Origin: RGIG3013 sp045538935
Lineage (GTDB): Bacteria > Bacillota > Clostridia > Oscillospirales > Acutalibacteraceae
NCBI GenBank assembly: GCA_045538935.1
Contig: JAZQEI010000021.1
Span: 55,414 to 119,413 of the forward strand
DNA length: 64,000 nucleotides
Direction of reading: 5' to 3'
Positions 1 through 8,396 of this stretch are shown piece by piece (position 1 is the stretch's first letter; the number at the start of each line of letters is the position of its first letter). The notes beneath the pieces were generated by a model, which was given only the letters and a program-made list of their open reading frames with translations, searched no databases and was not told where the DNA came from. Made by a program: the position numbers and the translations under genes.

Positions 1-1010
1 TTTTCCACATCGCAATATACCGCCCAATTGGTTGAAAGACCCGTTCCTGTTTGAGTTTTCAGTTCATAAATACTAACAGCTATTTGATTTATTTTAGGCT
101 CTCGAACAACGTTCTCTTTTTGGAATAATATATTGTTATTCAAATCGGAAAAAGTGTATGAATATGTGTTGTCCTCATTTTTTGTTGAAGCATACAAGTC
201 AGATAAGGTTTTTTCATTTTTATCCTTTATGTCTGTAATAAGCAGAGGACCTATTTCTTTCATAGTTATTGTGCCAATTTCATTGCTTGGGACAATTTGA
301 TATGTGTCTAATAATTTGTTGTTTTCTACTTCCATCAGTATATAATAATCCGATGTATTATGAACAATAACTTTATCCTGATAATCGTTTGCTATATAAA
401 AAACAGTAGTGTTTTTGGCATCTTGGCTACCTGCTGTTTTAAACACTGAACACATAAACACTATAAAGCAAGCAAAATATAGTATATTTGTTGTTTTTTT
501 AAATACTCGCTTTAAAAAAGACTCGTCTTTTTTAACTTTTTCCCTAAACTCCTTTTCTTTTTCTTCTAGATACATTTTCTTTTTTTGAGAATAGGGTAGT
601 TTCCCTTTAATTAAGAAAACGGGTGCCAAAGTGTTGCCGAGCAAAAAAACTAAATATACAATAATTATTGCCACAAAAAGGTAGTTGAATCTTTTTAAAA
701 CACCAATCAATATTGCCATGAACATTGCAAAAATAATGGTTGATATTATGTTTTTCTCACCTATATAACTCTTATATATAAAAGGAGAAGTGGTGATAGC
801 GTTAAGAAAAATAAATGCAAAATACAAAATTAGAAGTATTGTAAAACAGGTTTCTATAACACTACTAAGGCTCAAATCGATATATACCGATGGAATGCCA
901 TAGTAGCTTATTTTACCTTTTTGATATTGCGAAGTGAACAAATATGCTAAACCTAAAAACAAAGAAATAACAATTCCGTTTTCAATAATGATATTAAATA
1001 TTTTTTTCAC
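1..1010 (-). CDS. Hypothetical multi-pass membrane protein, C-terminal end outside window
   Basis: The frame is open from a GTG at 1010 to the left edge, so the C-terminus is missing. The start follows an AGGCGGTGA ribosome binding site (about 1012-1020) and reads MKKIFNIIIENGIV. About four hydrophobic helices lie in the first 150 residues, near residues 8-25, 50-72, 92-125 and a little beyond. A lysine/glutamate-rich stretch (QKKKMYLEEKEKEFREK) follows, then one more helix and an extracytoplasmic-looking tail with many Asn/Thr residues. I recognise no family. It is divergent from the spoVT fragment to its right, and very AT-rich like its neighbours. It begins with GTG and runs off the window, so it is easily missed. 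Confidence 0.72.
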   Translation of the reverse strand, partial: MKKIFNIIIENGIVISLFLGLAYLFTSQYQKGKISYYGIPSVYIDLSLSSVIETCFTILLILYFAFIFLNAITTSPFIYKSYIGEKNIISTIIFAMFMAILIGVLKRFNYLFVAIIIVYLVFLLGNTLAPVFLIKGKLPYSQKKKMYLEEKEKEFREKVKKDESFLKRVFKKTTNILYFACFIVFMCSVFKTAGSQDAKNTTVFYIANDYQDKVIVHNTSDYYILMEVENNKLLDTYQIVPSNEIGTITMKEIGPLLITDIKDKNEKTLSDLYASTKNEDNTYSYTFSDLNNNILFQKENVVREPKINQIAVSIYELKTQTGTGLSTNWAVYCDVE

Positions 1011-1063
1011 GAAATCACCGCCTTTATTTCATTATAACATAAAAGCCCTAAAAAGTAAATTAC

Positions 1064-1212
1064 AGCAGTATAAATCTCCTCAAAATACAGATAATAACAA
1101 CACAATTTGTAATTTAAGGAGAAATGTATATATGAAAGCAACAGGTATTGTGAGAAGAATAGAGGAATGTGGTATAATAGGACAAAAGTCGAAAAAACCG
1201 CATAAACACTAG
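1064..1212 (+). pseudogene. Truncated duplicate of the spoVT leader and first codons
   Basis: The 149 bases hold a second copy of the spoVT 5' region. Bases 1064-1160 align without gaps to 3006-3102, including the leader, the ribosome binding site and the codons for MKATGIVRRI. Similarity continues weakly for about four codons (EECG against DDLG in SpoVT) and then ends. The remaining frame gives only 26 residues with a lysine-rich nonsense tail, stopping at 1212. The swapped-hairpin AbrB fold of SpoVT cannot form from this. It is probably a relic of a duplication that brackets the sigma-factor gene. It could still act as a short leader peptide. Confidence 0.7.
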
Positions 1213-1270
1213 GGTTTTCGCTGATTTTTGCCCAACTCAATTTGCACATAATCATAATATACATAGCAAC

Positions 1271-1302
1271 AGCGGAGTGGATTTCCACTCCGCTTTCGTT
1301 TT
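1271..1302 (+). terminator. Intrinsic terminator after spoVT fragment
   Basis: A perfect 10-bp stem (AGCGGAGTGG, 1271-1280; CCACTCCGCT, 1285-1294) with a 4-base loop is followed by a T-rich run. It would end transcription from the truncated spoVT copy before the sigma-factor gene. Confidence 0.75.
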
Positions 1303-1313
1303 ATATAGATTTA

Positions 1314-1322
1314 TGTTATAAT
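1314..1322 (+). promoter_or_regulatory. Extended -10 promoter for sigma-factor gene
   Basis: TGTTATAAT at 1314-1322 is an extended -10 box. The -35 region (TTTCGT, 17 bases upstream) is poor, so the call rests on the extended -10 and its position just after a terminator and 65 bases before the gene. Confidence 0.45.
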
Positions 1323-1386
1323 AATAAAAACTTTGAAACTTTTTTCAAAATTGCAACACTATATAAGTGAAAGGAGGTTAAAGAAA

Positions 1387-2997
1387 ATGGCAATAGAAAA
1401 ATCGGTGAAAGAGAAATACCTAAATTCGCTAACTCAAAATTATATGGATAAGATGTTTTATTTTTGTCTTAAAAAGACGGGGAACAGTTTTGAAGCAGAA
1501 AACTTAACTCAAGATATCTTGCTTAATATCATTAATTCGCTCGAGAGAGGTAATAAGCCTGAAAATTTTGAGGCATGGGTTTGGGGTATTGCTCGTAACC
1601 GTTATAGTGTGTGGGCAAGAAACAAGAATAATCGAAACGAATTGTTTGCTAAATCGGATATTAGCGATTATGAAATTTCAGACAATACAGCTAATATAGA
1701 AAACAAAGTGATTGATAGTGAAGATTTAAATTTGCTCAGGCGAGAGCTTGCCTTTGTTTCATCAGAATATCGCAATATTGTAGTTGCTTATTACATAGAG
1801 GATAAAAAAATCAAAGATATTGCCGTTTCTTTAAAACTTCCCGAAAGCACAGTTAAGTCTAAACTGTTTCGTGCTAGAAAAATTTTGAAAGAAGGTATGA
1901 ATGTGTCTAGAGAATTTGGTATAAGAAGCTACAAGCCAGAAAACGTTGGTTTTGCCGCAAGCGGTCAACAGCCAAGTGGGTTACCTTGGAAAGCCGTCCA
2001 AAGAAGCTTGCCGAAAAATATATTGCTTGAATTAGATAACAACCCTCTTACAATAGAGCAATTGGCTATTGAGTGTGGAGTTGCCATGCCTTATATGGAA
2101 GAGGAAGTTAAATTGCTTTTAGATGCAACACTTCTTAAAAAGGTTAGCAATAAATATGTAACAAACATTTTTATTGCAAGTAAAGAATGTCAATATGAGA
2201 TTTGGAAAGCGCAGAGAGAACATTCAAAAGAGCGAAGCCAAATAATAGATACTATTGTTACAGACTCAATTGCTCGTTTTCGCGAACTCGGAATCGTTAA
2301 AAACAATATGAGTGATAATGACCTTAAATGGTGGGCGGTGATTTTTGCAGTAGATTGCTTTGTGCAAAGTCTTGATGTGTATAATATTTATTATCCCGAA
2401 AAACGCGCCAATGGCGAAACGTGGGGCTTTATGGGATTTGAAATGTATAAAGTTCCTGAAAAAACTGTTATGGGGCACAACGGTAACGGCAGTGAAAATG
2501 TGATGTTTTGGGCATATAAAATTGGCGATGATACTTTAAATCTCTGGGACAGAGCCGGCGAAATGGATTATACTCACACTCTTTTCTTCGCAGACGTTTT
2601 AAAGAATAACAGGAATTATGTTGATTTTTCAGAAAGCGAAAAGGCGGTTTGGAAAGGTATTGAAAATCGTTTTGCTCATTTAGATGAGAACGGAAACATT
2701 GTTTCTGACATATTGGTTTTAGCCGGTGACACAAAACAAAAATGTATAGATATTTTACAATCGCATCCGTTAGCACAAAAACTTACAGAGAGTTTCAAAT
2801 CTGCTTTTGATGATACTATTAAAATTCTTAAAAAATATAGTCATCCTGTTTTAGAAAAACAGCTTACATACTGTGCCTCAATGGTTATACTAAACACACG
2901 TATGATGACAGTACATGATGAGATTGTGGCGGATAAACTCATTGTTCCCGAAAATCCCGAAAAAAGCACAATCGCTATGTGGATAGAGTACAAATAA
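1387..2997 (+). CDS. ECF-like sigma-70 factor with long C-terminal extension
   Basis: This RNA polymerase sigma factor would redirect transcription to specific promoters. From the chosen start it has 536 residues. Region 2 lies near residues 15-85 (YMDKMFYFCLKKTG, then NFEAWVWGIARNRYSVWAR) and region 4 near 115-165 (DIAVSLKLPESTVKSKLFRARKIL). About 365 further residues follow, far longer than a normal ECF factor of about 180. The extension starts with a possible winged-helix segment (LTIEQLAIECGVAMPYMEEEV) and then an unrecognised domain. The ATG at 1387 is chosen because a strong AAGGAGG lies at 1371-1377; the upstream in-frame TTG at 1333 has no such site. No anti-sigma gene is adjacent. 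The extension may sense a signal itself, which is inference. Confidence 0.85.
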   Translation: MAIEKSVKEKYLNSLTQNYMDKMFYFCLKKTGNSFEAENLTQDILLNIINSLERGNKPENFEAWVWGIARNRYSVWARNKNNRNELFAKSDISDYEISDNTANIENKVIDSEDLNLLRRELAFVSSEYRNIVVAYYIEDKKIKDIAVSLKLPESTVKSKLFRARKILKEGMNVSREFGIRSYKPENVGFAASGQQPSGLPWKAVQRSLPKNILLELDNNPLTIEQLAIECGVAMPYMEEEVKLLLDATLLKKVSNKYVTNIFIASKECQYEIWKAQREHSKERSQIIDTIVTDSIARFRELGIVKNNMSDNDLKWWAVIFAVDCFVQSLDVYNIYYPEKRANGETWGFMGFEMYKVPEKTVMGHNGNGSENVMFWAYKIGDDTLNLWDRAGEMDYTHTLFFADVLKNNRNYVDFSESEKAVWKGIENRFAHLDENGNIVSDILVLAGDTKQKCIDILQSHPLAQKLTESFKSAFDDTIKILKKYSHPVLEKQLTYCASMVILNTRMMTVHDEIVADKLIVPENPEKSTIAMWIEYK

Positions 2998-3013
2998 TCT
3001 TTTTTAGCAGTAT

Positions 3014-3068
3014 AAAACTCCTTTGTTGACAGATAATAACAGTGTTATCAAATCAACAAAGGAGTTTT
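3014..3068 (+). promoter_or_regulatory. 16-bp inverted repeat covering the spoVT ribosome binding site
   Basis: AAAACTCCTTTGTTGA (3014-3029) is perfectly complementary to 3053-3068, and the right arm contains the AAAGGAG site (3058-3064) for the start at 3074. A small inner hairpin (ATAAC/GTTAT, 3036-3048) sits in the loop. In RNA this would hide the ribosome binding site; in DNA it could be a regulator site. Confidence 0.6.
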
Positions 3069-3073
3069 TATAT

Positions 3074-3616
3074 ATGAAAGCAACAGGTATTGTGAGAAGA
3101 ATCGACGACCTCGGTCGTGTTGTTATACCAAAGGAAATTAGAAGAACTATGAGAATTCGCGAGGGAGATCCGCTGGAAATATTTACCGACGCGGGTGGGG
3201 AGGTTATTTTTAAAAAATATTCGCCTATAGGTGAGTTATCGGCTTTTGCATCACAGTATGCCGAAAGTATTGTAAAGGCTACCGAACTATCGGTGGCTAT
3301 TTGCGATCGTGACCACTGTGTAGCTACTGCGGGGTTGCCAAAAAAAGAAACTGCAGATAAAAGGCTAACTTCCGATATCGAACAAATATTTTTATCACGC
3401 AGGGCGTTTATTGCTACGTCTGAGCAAGATGCTACCTTTGGCGTGGTGGATGGCAATGCGCGCAAAGTGGTTGTTGCGGTGCCTATAATATCTATGGGTG
3501 ATGTTGTTGGTGCGGTTGTTATGTTGGAGAACGAAAATGCTAAAATACCGACCGAGTCCGACGTAAAATTAGCTACTGTAGCAGCGCAGTTTTTAGGTAA
3601 ACAAATGGAAGAATAA
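3074..3616 (+). CDS. spoVT: Stage V sporulation protein T, AbrB-family regulator
   Basis: SpoVT is a DNA-binding regulator active in the forespore under sigma-G in Bacillus. It has 180 residues here, close to the 178 of B. subtilis SpoVT. The N-terminus is an AbrB-type swapped-hairpin domain (MKATGIVRRIDDLGRVVIPK, then EIRRTMRIREGDPLEIF), and residues about 60-178 form the GAF-like sensor domain. The ATG at 3074 follows AAAGGAG and matches the family N-terminus exactly; an upstream in-frame start lacks a binding site. The leader forms a long inverted repeat over the ribosome binding site. A 5' fragment of this gene is repeated at 1064-1212. rimP follows under its own promoter. Confidence 0.95.
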   Translation: MKATGIVRRIDDLGRVVIPKEIRRTMRIREGDPLEIFTDAGGEVIFKKYSPIGELSAFASQYAESIVKATELSVAICDRDHCVATAGLPKKETADKRLTSDIEQIFLSRRAFIATSEQDATFGVVDGNARKVVVAVPIISMGDVVGAVVMLENENAKIPTESDVKLATVAAQFLGKQMEE

Positions 3617-3621
3617 AATAC

Positions 3622-3650
3622 TTGATTTTTTTAAAGTATTGTGTTATACT
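3622..3650 (+). promoter_or_regulatory. Sigma-A promoter of the rimP-nusA-infB operon
   Basis: TTGATT (3622-3627) and TATACT (3645-3650) are 17 bases apart, and TG one base upstream makes an extended -10 (TGTTATACT). It drives the translation operon. Confidence 0.75.
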
Positions 3651-3676
3651 CTTACTAAAGTAAGTAAGCAAAGGAA

Positions 3677-3706
3677 AAAGAGTGGGGCGACCCGCTCTTT
3701 GCTTTT
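3677..3706 (+). terminator. Leader attenuator hairpin before rimP
   Basis: AAAGAGTGGG (3677-3686) pairs with CCCGCTCTTT (3691-3700) through ten pairs including one G-T, then GCTTTTT follows. It lies between the promoter and rimP, so it looks like an intrinsic terminator that must be read through. NusA, encoded by the operon, acts on such hairpins; autoregulation is inferred. Confidence 0.55.
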
Positions 3707-3725
3707 TGTTAGAAAGGTGTTGCAA

Positions 3726-4196
3726 ATGGCAGGTAACATAGCCGGTAAGGTTTACGATTTAGTAAAAGATGCTGTAAATCAGCAAGGGGTAAATCTTTGG
3801 GACGTTAAATACGTAAAAGAAGGCGCATCGTGGTATTTAAGAATATTTATAGATTCTGAAAATGGTATAAATATAGATGACTGCACTAATGTATCACATG
3901 CAGTTGACCCTATTTTAGATGAGCACGATCCTATTGATAACTCGTATTACTTAGAGGTGTCATCACCCGGACTTATGCGCGAAATAAGCCGAGAAGAGCA
4001 TTTTGTATGGGCTAACGGTAAAGACGTTAAGGTAAAGCTTTATAAAGCTATAAACGGCACAAAGGAGCTTAGCGGCAAGCTTATAGCACATAATGATTCA
4101 GAAATTGTTTTGCAGGTTCAAGATGAAGAAATAACTCTTGCAAAGGGCAGCTATTCATCGGTAAGACTTGATGACGATAATTTTAATGTTAATTAA
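3726..4196 (+). CDS. rimP: Ribosome maturation factor RimP
   Basis: RimP helps assemble the 30S subunit. The 156-residue protein has the N-terminal alpha/beta domain (VNLWDVKYVKEG, FIDSENGINIDDCTNVSHAV, YLEVSSPGL) and a C-terminal SH3-like barrel from about residue 95. The start at 3726 follows AGAAAGGTG and gives MAGNIAGKVYDLV, in line with family lengths of about 150; in-frame codons upstream fall in the leader hairpin. It is the first gene of the operon, directly before nusA, as in most Firmicutes. Confidence 0.93.
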   Translation: MAGNIAGKVYDLVKDAVNQQGVNLWDVKYVKEGASWYLRIFIDSENGINIDDCTNVSHAVDPILDEHDPIDNSYYLEVSSPGLMREISREEHFVWANGKDVKVKLYKAINGTKELSGKLIAHNDSEIVLQVQDEEITLAKGSYSSVRLDDDNFNVN

Positions 4197-4217
4197 CTAG
4201 TGGAGGTAAACTGGAAA

Positions 4218-5285
4218 ATGAATAACGAATTTTTTGAAGCACTAAAATTTATGGGACAAGAAAAGGGCATAGAAGAAGCTTATATTGCCGACAAAATCGC
4301 TAATGCTATTGTGGTAGCTTTACGTAAAGATTACGGCGGTCAAGATATTGTTTCGTGTGTAATCGACTGTGAAAACCGCATTTTTAATGTATCGGTAAGA
4401 AAAACTGTAGTTGATACTATAGAAGATGTATGCTCCGAGCTTACAGTAGATCAAGCTCAAAAATATGATCCCAACGCCAAGGTTGGCGATATTGTAGAAA
4501 TTTTGCTAGATACAAAGCAATTTGGCAGAATTGTTGCTCAAACTGCAAAGCACGTTATACGCCAAGGTATTAGAGATGTAGAGCGCGATAAAACTCTTGC
4601 AGATTTCCAAAGCAAGACAAAGGAACTTGTTACAGCGGTTGTTCATAGGGTAGATCCTAAAACAGGTAACGCTTCTATTACCATAGGTAACAGCGAAGCT
4701 ACACTTCCAAAACTAGAGCAAGTACCCGACGAAGTAATAGAAGAAGGCGACCATATAAAAGTTTACGTTGTAGACGTTAAAAGCACCGAAAAAGGACCTA
4801 AGGTAATGCTCTCGCGTACACATCCTGGTCTTGTTAAGCGCCTTTTTGAAATGGAAGTACCCGAAATATTTGACGGCACTATTGAAATTAAATCGGTATC
4901 TCGTCAAGCCGGTTCCAGAACTAAACTTGCAGTTTGGTCTGCTAACGAAGAAATCGATGCAGTAGGCGCTTGCATTGGTCAACGCGGTGCCCGTGTTAAC
5001 CAAATTGTAGAAGAACTTGCAGGCGAGAAAATTGATATTGTAAAATATTCCGATGACCCCGTTGCATTTGTTTCTGAGGCATTATCGCCGGCTAAGGTTT
5101 TATCGGTTGAGATTATAAGTGAAGAGCCCAAGGCTTGCCGCGCAACCGTGCCCGATTCTCAGTTATCATTAGCAATCGGCAATAAGGGCCAAAATGTTCG
5201 CCTTGCCGCAAAGCTAACCGGTTGGAAAATAGACATTCGCCCCGAAAGCGGATTTTACGGTGAAGATGACGACACCGTAATTTAA
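4218..5285 (+). CDS. nusA: Transcription termination/antitermination protein NusA
   Basis: NusA binds RNA polymerase and nascent RNA, and affects pausing, termination and antitermination. The 355-residue protein holds the N-terminal polymerase-binding domain (MNNEFFEALKFMGQEKGI), an S1 domain near residues 130-200 and two KH domains (VGACIGQRGARVNQIVEEL and LAIGNKGQNVRLAAKLTGW). It lacks the acidic C-terminal repeats of E. coli, as usual in Firmicutes. The ATG at 4218 follows GGAGG (4202-4206); a GTG at 4200 overlaps that site and is rejected. It sits 21 bases after rimP and 10 bases before ylxR. Confidence 0.96.
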   Translation: MNNEFFEALKFMGQEKGIEEAYIADKIANAIVVALRKDYGGQDIVSCVIDCENRIFNVSVRKTVVDTIEDVCSELTVDQAQKYDPNAKVGDIVEILLDTKQFGRIVAQTAKHVIRQGIRDVERDKTLADFQSKTKELVTAVVHRVDPKTGNASITIGNSEATLPKLEQVPDEVIEEGDHIKVYVVDVKSTEKGPKVMLSRTHPGLVKRLFEMEVPEIFDGTIEIKSVSRQAGSRTKLAVWSANEEIDAVGACIGQRGARVNQIVEELAGEKIDIVKYSDDPVAFVSEALSPAKVLSVEIISEEPKACRATVPDSQLSLAIGNKGQNVRLAAKLTGWKIDIRPESGFYGEDDDTVI

Positions 5286-5295
5286 GGTGAAGCGT

Positions 5296-5568
5296 ATGCG
5301 AAATGTAAAAATCCCGCTTAGAATGTGCTCGGGCTGTATGGAGCATAAAGACAAAAAACAACTTGTTCGTGTTGTTAAAACTCCCGACAACCAAATTATG
5401 CTTGATACCACAGGTAAATTAAACGGTAGGGGAGCATATATCTGCAAAAATACCGAGTGCTTTTTAAAGGCACTAAAGGCTCGCAGGTTTGAAAAAGTCT
5501 TTAATTGCCAATTGTCCGAAGATGTTATAAGCGATATAAATAGGGAGCTTAGCACCGATGAAAACTAA
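5296..5568 (+). CDS. ylxR: YlxR/RnpM family RNA-binding protein
   Basis: YlxR (also called RnpM, a modulator of RNase P) is a small basic protein of the nusA-infB operon. The 90 residues contain the family marks RMCSGCMEHKDKKQLVRVV and GRGAYICKNTECF. The ATG at 5296 is chosen because AAGGTG (5284-5289) gives correct spacing, while the GTG at 5287 overlaps that site. Its end overlaps the start of ylxQ by 11 bases, indicating translational coupling. Confidence 0.9.
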   Translation: MRNVKIPLRMCSGCMEHKDKKQLVRVVKTPDNQIMLDTTGKLNGRGAYICKNTECFLKALKARRFEKVFNCQLSEDVISDINRELSTDEN

Positions 5569-5887
5569 TGACCTTTGTTTACTAGGTTTTGCAAGAAAGT
5601 CCGGTAATTTATCGGTTGGCATGGATGCAAGTGTTACAGCCATAAAACGCGGAAAAGCTGAACTTTTGTTTTTAGCGAGCGATATTTCTTTAAAAAGCAA
5701 AAAGGAAATAGAGTTCTTGTGCCACCAATATAACGTAAAAATTTATTTTAGCGAATTTACAATGGACTGTATTGCCGAACAGATAGGTAAACGCGCAGGA
5801 ATTTTATCGGTAAACAGTAAACAGTTTGCTCAATCAATATTAAACAAGATCGCAATAGGAGGAAACGCCGATGATGATAAAATATAA
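5558..5887 (+). CDS. ylxQ: L7Ae-family ribosomal protein YlxQ
   Basis: This 109-residue protein belongs to the L7Ae/L30e/S12e/Gadd45 fold, whose members bind kink-turn RNA. Visible marks are LCLLGFARKSGNLSVGMDASVTAIKRGKA in outline and the conserved AELLFLASD strand. The C-terminal third (SVNSKQFAQSILNKI) fits YlxQ. It overlaps ylxR by 11 and infB by 17 bases. Its function in Firmicutes is unsettled; RNA binding is expected from the fold. Confidence 0.87.
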   Translation: MKTNDLCLLGFARKSGNLSVGMDASVTAIKRGKAELLFLASDISLKSKKEIEFLCHQYNVKIYFSEFTMDCIAEQIGKRAGILSVNSKQFAQSILNKIAIGGNADDDKI

Positions 5888-8396
5888 GGTTAGCGATGTT
5901 GCTAAAGATTTTGGTGTTCAATCTAAAGAAATTATTAGCATATTAAGTGACCACACATCTGAAACCAAAAAGACCGCTTCGGTTTTAAACGAGGCAGAAC
6001 TCGATATTATTTTCGATGTTATGACTCAAAATAATCAGGTAGAAAGCTTTGATGCATACTTTAAATCTGGCGAGGGTGCCAAAAAGCAAGGCCAGGCTCA
6101 AACCGAAAAAGAGCGCAAGCTTATGGATCAGCTTGCTATATTAGAGCAACTAAAGGCCGCAGCTCAAGCCGAAGAAGATGCCAAAAAGCAAGCAGCAGAG
6201 AAGGCTAAAAAAGAGGCTGAAAAAGCAGCTCAAAAGGCTGCAGAAAAGGCACCGGCTAAAGAGGTTAAAAAGGCAGAAGAAAAGCCGGCTCAAAAGGCTT
6301 CTGCAGCTAAAAAGCCCGTAGAAAAAGCGCCCGAAAAGCAGCCAGAAAAACCAAATCATGAGCCTATAGAAATCGTAATGAAGAAAAAAGAAAAGGTTGG
6401 CGGCGCTGCACCTAACCGTGGACCTGCTGCTATTCGTAGGGTAGATACACGTGCATCTAATGTCGATATTGACAAGTATAACGAAAAGTATGAGCGTATT
6501 GCGCCCGACAACGTTATGCACGATAATATTCAGCGCAAACAAAAAATTAAGCAAAAGTCGCAAGATTATCGCCGTCCTCAAGGCTCTAAGCGCGAAACCG
6601 AGGCAGATAAAATGCGTCGTATGCAGCTTGAGCGCATAAAGAAGACTCCTATTACCATTACTATAGGTGACGAAATGACCGTTGGTGAGCTTGCAGCTGC
6701 TATGAAGAAGACTGCTGCCGAGGTTATTAAAGAGCTTATGAAGCTTGGCATAATGGCATCTATTACCCAAACTATCGATTACGATACTGCAGAGCTTATT
6801 GCAACAGAAATGGGCTGTAAGGTACAAAAGGCTGTAGTTGTTACCATAGAAGACAGAATTATGGACGATACCGAAGATACCGCCGAAAGCCTAAAGCCAC
6901 GTTGCCCTGTTGTTGTAGTTATGGGTCACGTTGACCATGGTAAAACATCATTGCTCGACGCTATTAGAGATACCGCAGTAACCTCTACTGAGGCAGGTGG
7001 TATTACACAGCACATTGGTGCTTATCAGGTAAACTGCAAGGGTCAAGATATAACTTTCTTAGACACCCCCGGCCACGCTGCATTTACATCTATGCGTCAA
7101 CGTGGTGCACAGGCAACCGATATAGCTATTTTGGTTGTTGCAGCAGATGATGGTATTATGCCTCAGACTATAGAAGCAATTAACCATGCTAAAGCAGCAG
7201 AGGTTCAGATTATTGTTGCTATAAATAAAATGGATAAACCCGAAGCAAATCCCGACCGCATTAAACAACAGTTAACCGAACATTCTTTGGTTCCTGAAGA
7301 ATGGGGTGGCGATATCATATGTGTTCCCGTTTCTGCAAAAACACACGAGGGCATAGACGATTTGCTTGAAAATGTATTGCTCGTTGCCGAAATGATGGAG
7401 TTAAAAGCAAACCCAGACCGTAGAGCAAAGGGTGTTGTTATTGAAGCCAGACTCGATAAAGGCCGTGGTCCTATTGCTACATTGCTTGTTCAAAACGGCA
7501 CACTTAACGCAGGTGATATTATTGTTGCGGGTACCGCGGTTGGTAGAGTAAGAGTTATGACCAACGAAAACGGTAAGGTATTAAAGCATGCGGGTCCATC
7601 GGTTCCGGTTGAAATTGCAGGTCTTGCTGAAACACCGTCAGCCGGTGATACCTTCGATGCCGTATCTGATGAGCGTCTTGCACGTCAACTTGTAGAGCAA
7701 AGAAAGCAAAAGCAAAAAGATGAAATGTTTAAATCTGCTAACAAGGTTACACTTGACAATTTGTTTGACCAACTTAGTGAAGGTGACCTTAAAGAGCTTA
7801 ATGTTATTGTTAAGGCCGACGTTCAAGGCTCGGTTGAGGCTGTTAGAGAAAACCTTGAAAAGCTTTCTAACGAAGAAGTTAAGGTTCGCGTTATTCATGG
7901 TGGCGTAGGTGCCGTTAACGAATCCGACGTTATGCTTGCTACAACTTCGGGAGCTATAATTGTAGGCTTTAATGTACGTCCCGATGCAGTAGCTAAAGAA
8001 ACTGCCGAGCGTGACGGCGTAGATATGCGTATGTATCGTGTTATTTATGACTGTATTGAAGAAATTGAATCGGCAATGAAGGGTATGCTGGCACCAAAAT
8101 ATCGTGAAAACATACTTGGTACTGTTGATGTTCGTACAACCTACAAAATTTCTAATGTTGGTACAATTGCAGGTTGTTATGTTACAAACGGTAAGGTAAC
8201 AAGAGCTTGTCAAATACGTGTTGTACGTGACGGTATTGTTGTTGCCGAAGATAAAATTGATTCATTGCGTCGCTTTAAAGATGATGTAAAGGAAGTAGCA
8301 CAGGGTTACGAGTGCGGTATCGGACTTGAGAAATTCTCAGACATAAAAGAGGGTGACGTTTTCGAAGCCTTTATTATGGAAGAATACCGTGACTAA
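5871..8396 (+). CDS. infB: Translation initiation factor IF-2
   Basis: IF-2 is the GTPase that brings initiator tRNA to the ribosome. The 841-residue protein has an IF2_N helix domain (KYKVSDVAKDFGVQ), a long Lys/Ala/Glu-rich linker (about 70-200), a second IF2_N module (ITITIGDEMTVGELAAAM) and the G domain from about 345: GHVDHGKTS (P-loop, about 351), DTPGHAAF, and NKMDKP. Domains II-IV follow to the C-terminus (GYECGIGLEKFSDIKEGD). AGGAGG precedes two adjacent ATG codons (5871 and 5874). A structured insert with tRNA-like ends begins directly after the stop codon. Confidence 0.97.
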   Translation: MMIKYKVSDVAKDFGVQSKEIISILSDHTSETKKTASVLNEAELDIIFDVMTQNNQVESFDAYFKSGEGAKKQGQAQTEKERKLMDQLAILEQLKAAAQAEEDAKKQAAEKAKKEAEKAAQKAAEKAPAKEVKKAEEKPAQKASAAKKPVEKAPEKQPEKPNHEPIEIVMKKKEKVGGAAPNRGPAAIRRVDTRASNVDIDKYNEKYERIAPDNVMHDNIQRKQKIKQKSQDYRRPQGSKRETEADKMRRMQLERIKKTPITITIGDEMTVGELAAAMKKTAAEVIKELMKLGIMASITQTIDYDTAELIATEMGCKVQKAVVVTIEDRIMDDTEDTAESLKPRCPVVVVMGHVDHGKTSLLDAIRDTAVTSTEAGGITQHIGAYQVNCKGQDITFLDTPGHAAFTSMRQRGAQATDIAILVVAADDGIMPQTIEAINHAKAAEVQIIVAINKMDKPEANPDRIKQQLTEHSLVPEEWGGDIICVPVSAKTHEGIDDLLENVLLVAEMMELKANPDRRAKGVVIEARLDKGRGPIATLLVQNGTLNAGDIIVAGTAVGRVRVMTNENGKVLKHAGPSVPVEIAGLAETPSAGDTFDAVSDERLARQLVEQRKQKQKDEMFKSANKVTLDNLFDQLSEGDLKELNVIVKADVQGSVEAVRENLEKLSNEEVKVRVIHGGVGAVNESDVMLATTSGAIIVGFNVRPDAVAKETAERDGVDMRMYRVIYDCIEEIESAMKGMLAPKYRENILGTVDVRTTYKISNVGTIAGCYVTNGKVTRACQIRVVRDGIVVAEDKIDSLRRFKDDVKEVAQGYECGIGLEKFSDIKEGDVFEAFIMEEYRD

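Noticed and set aside
934..1212. 92-residue plus-strand frame running into the spoVT relic
   Set aside because: Its first part is antisense to the left-edge membrane protein; only the piece from 1132 is related to spoVT.
6150..6827. 225-residue minus-strand frame antisense to infB
   Set aside because: It mirrors the Lys/Ala-rich linker of IF-2, is rich in Leu/Phe/Cys, and has no binding site.
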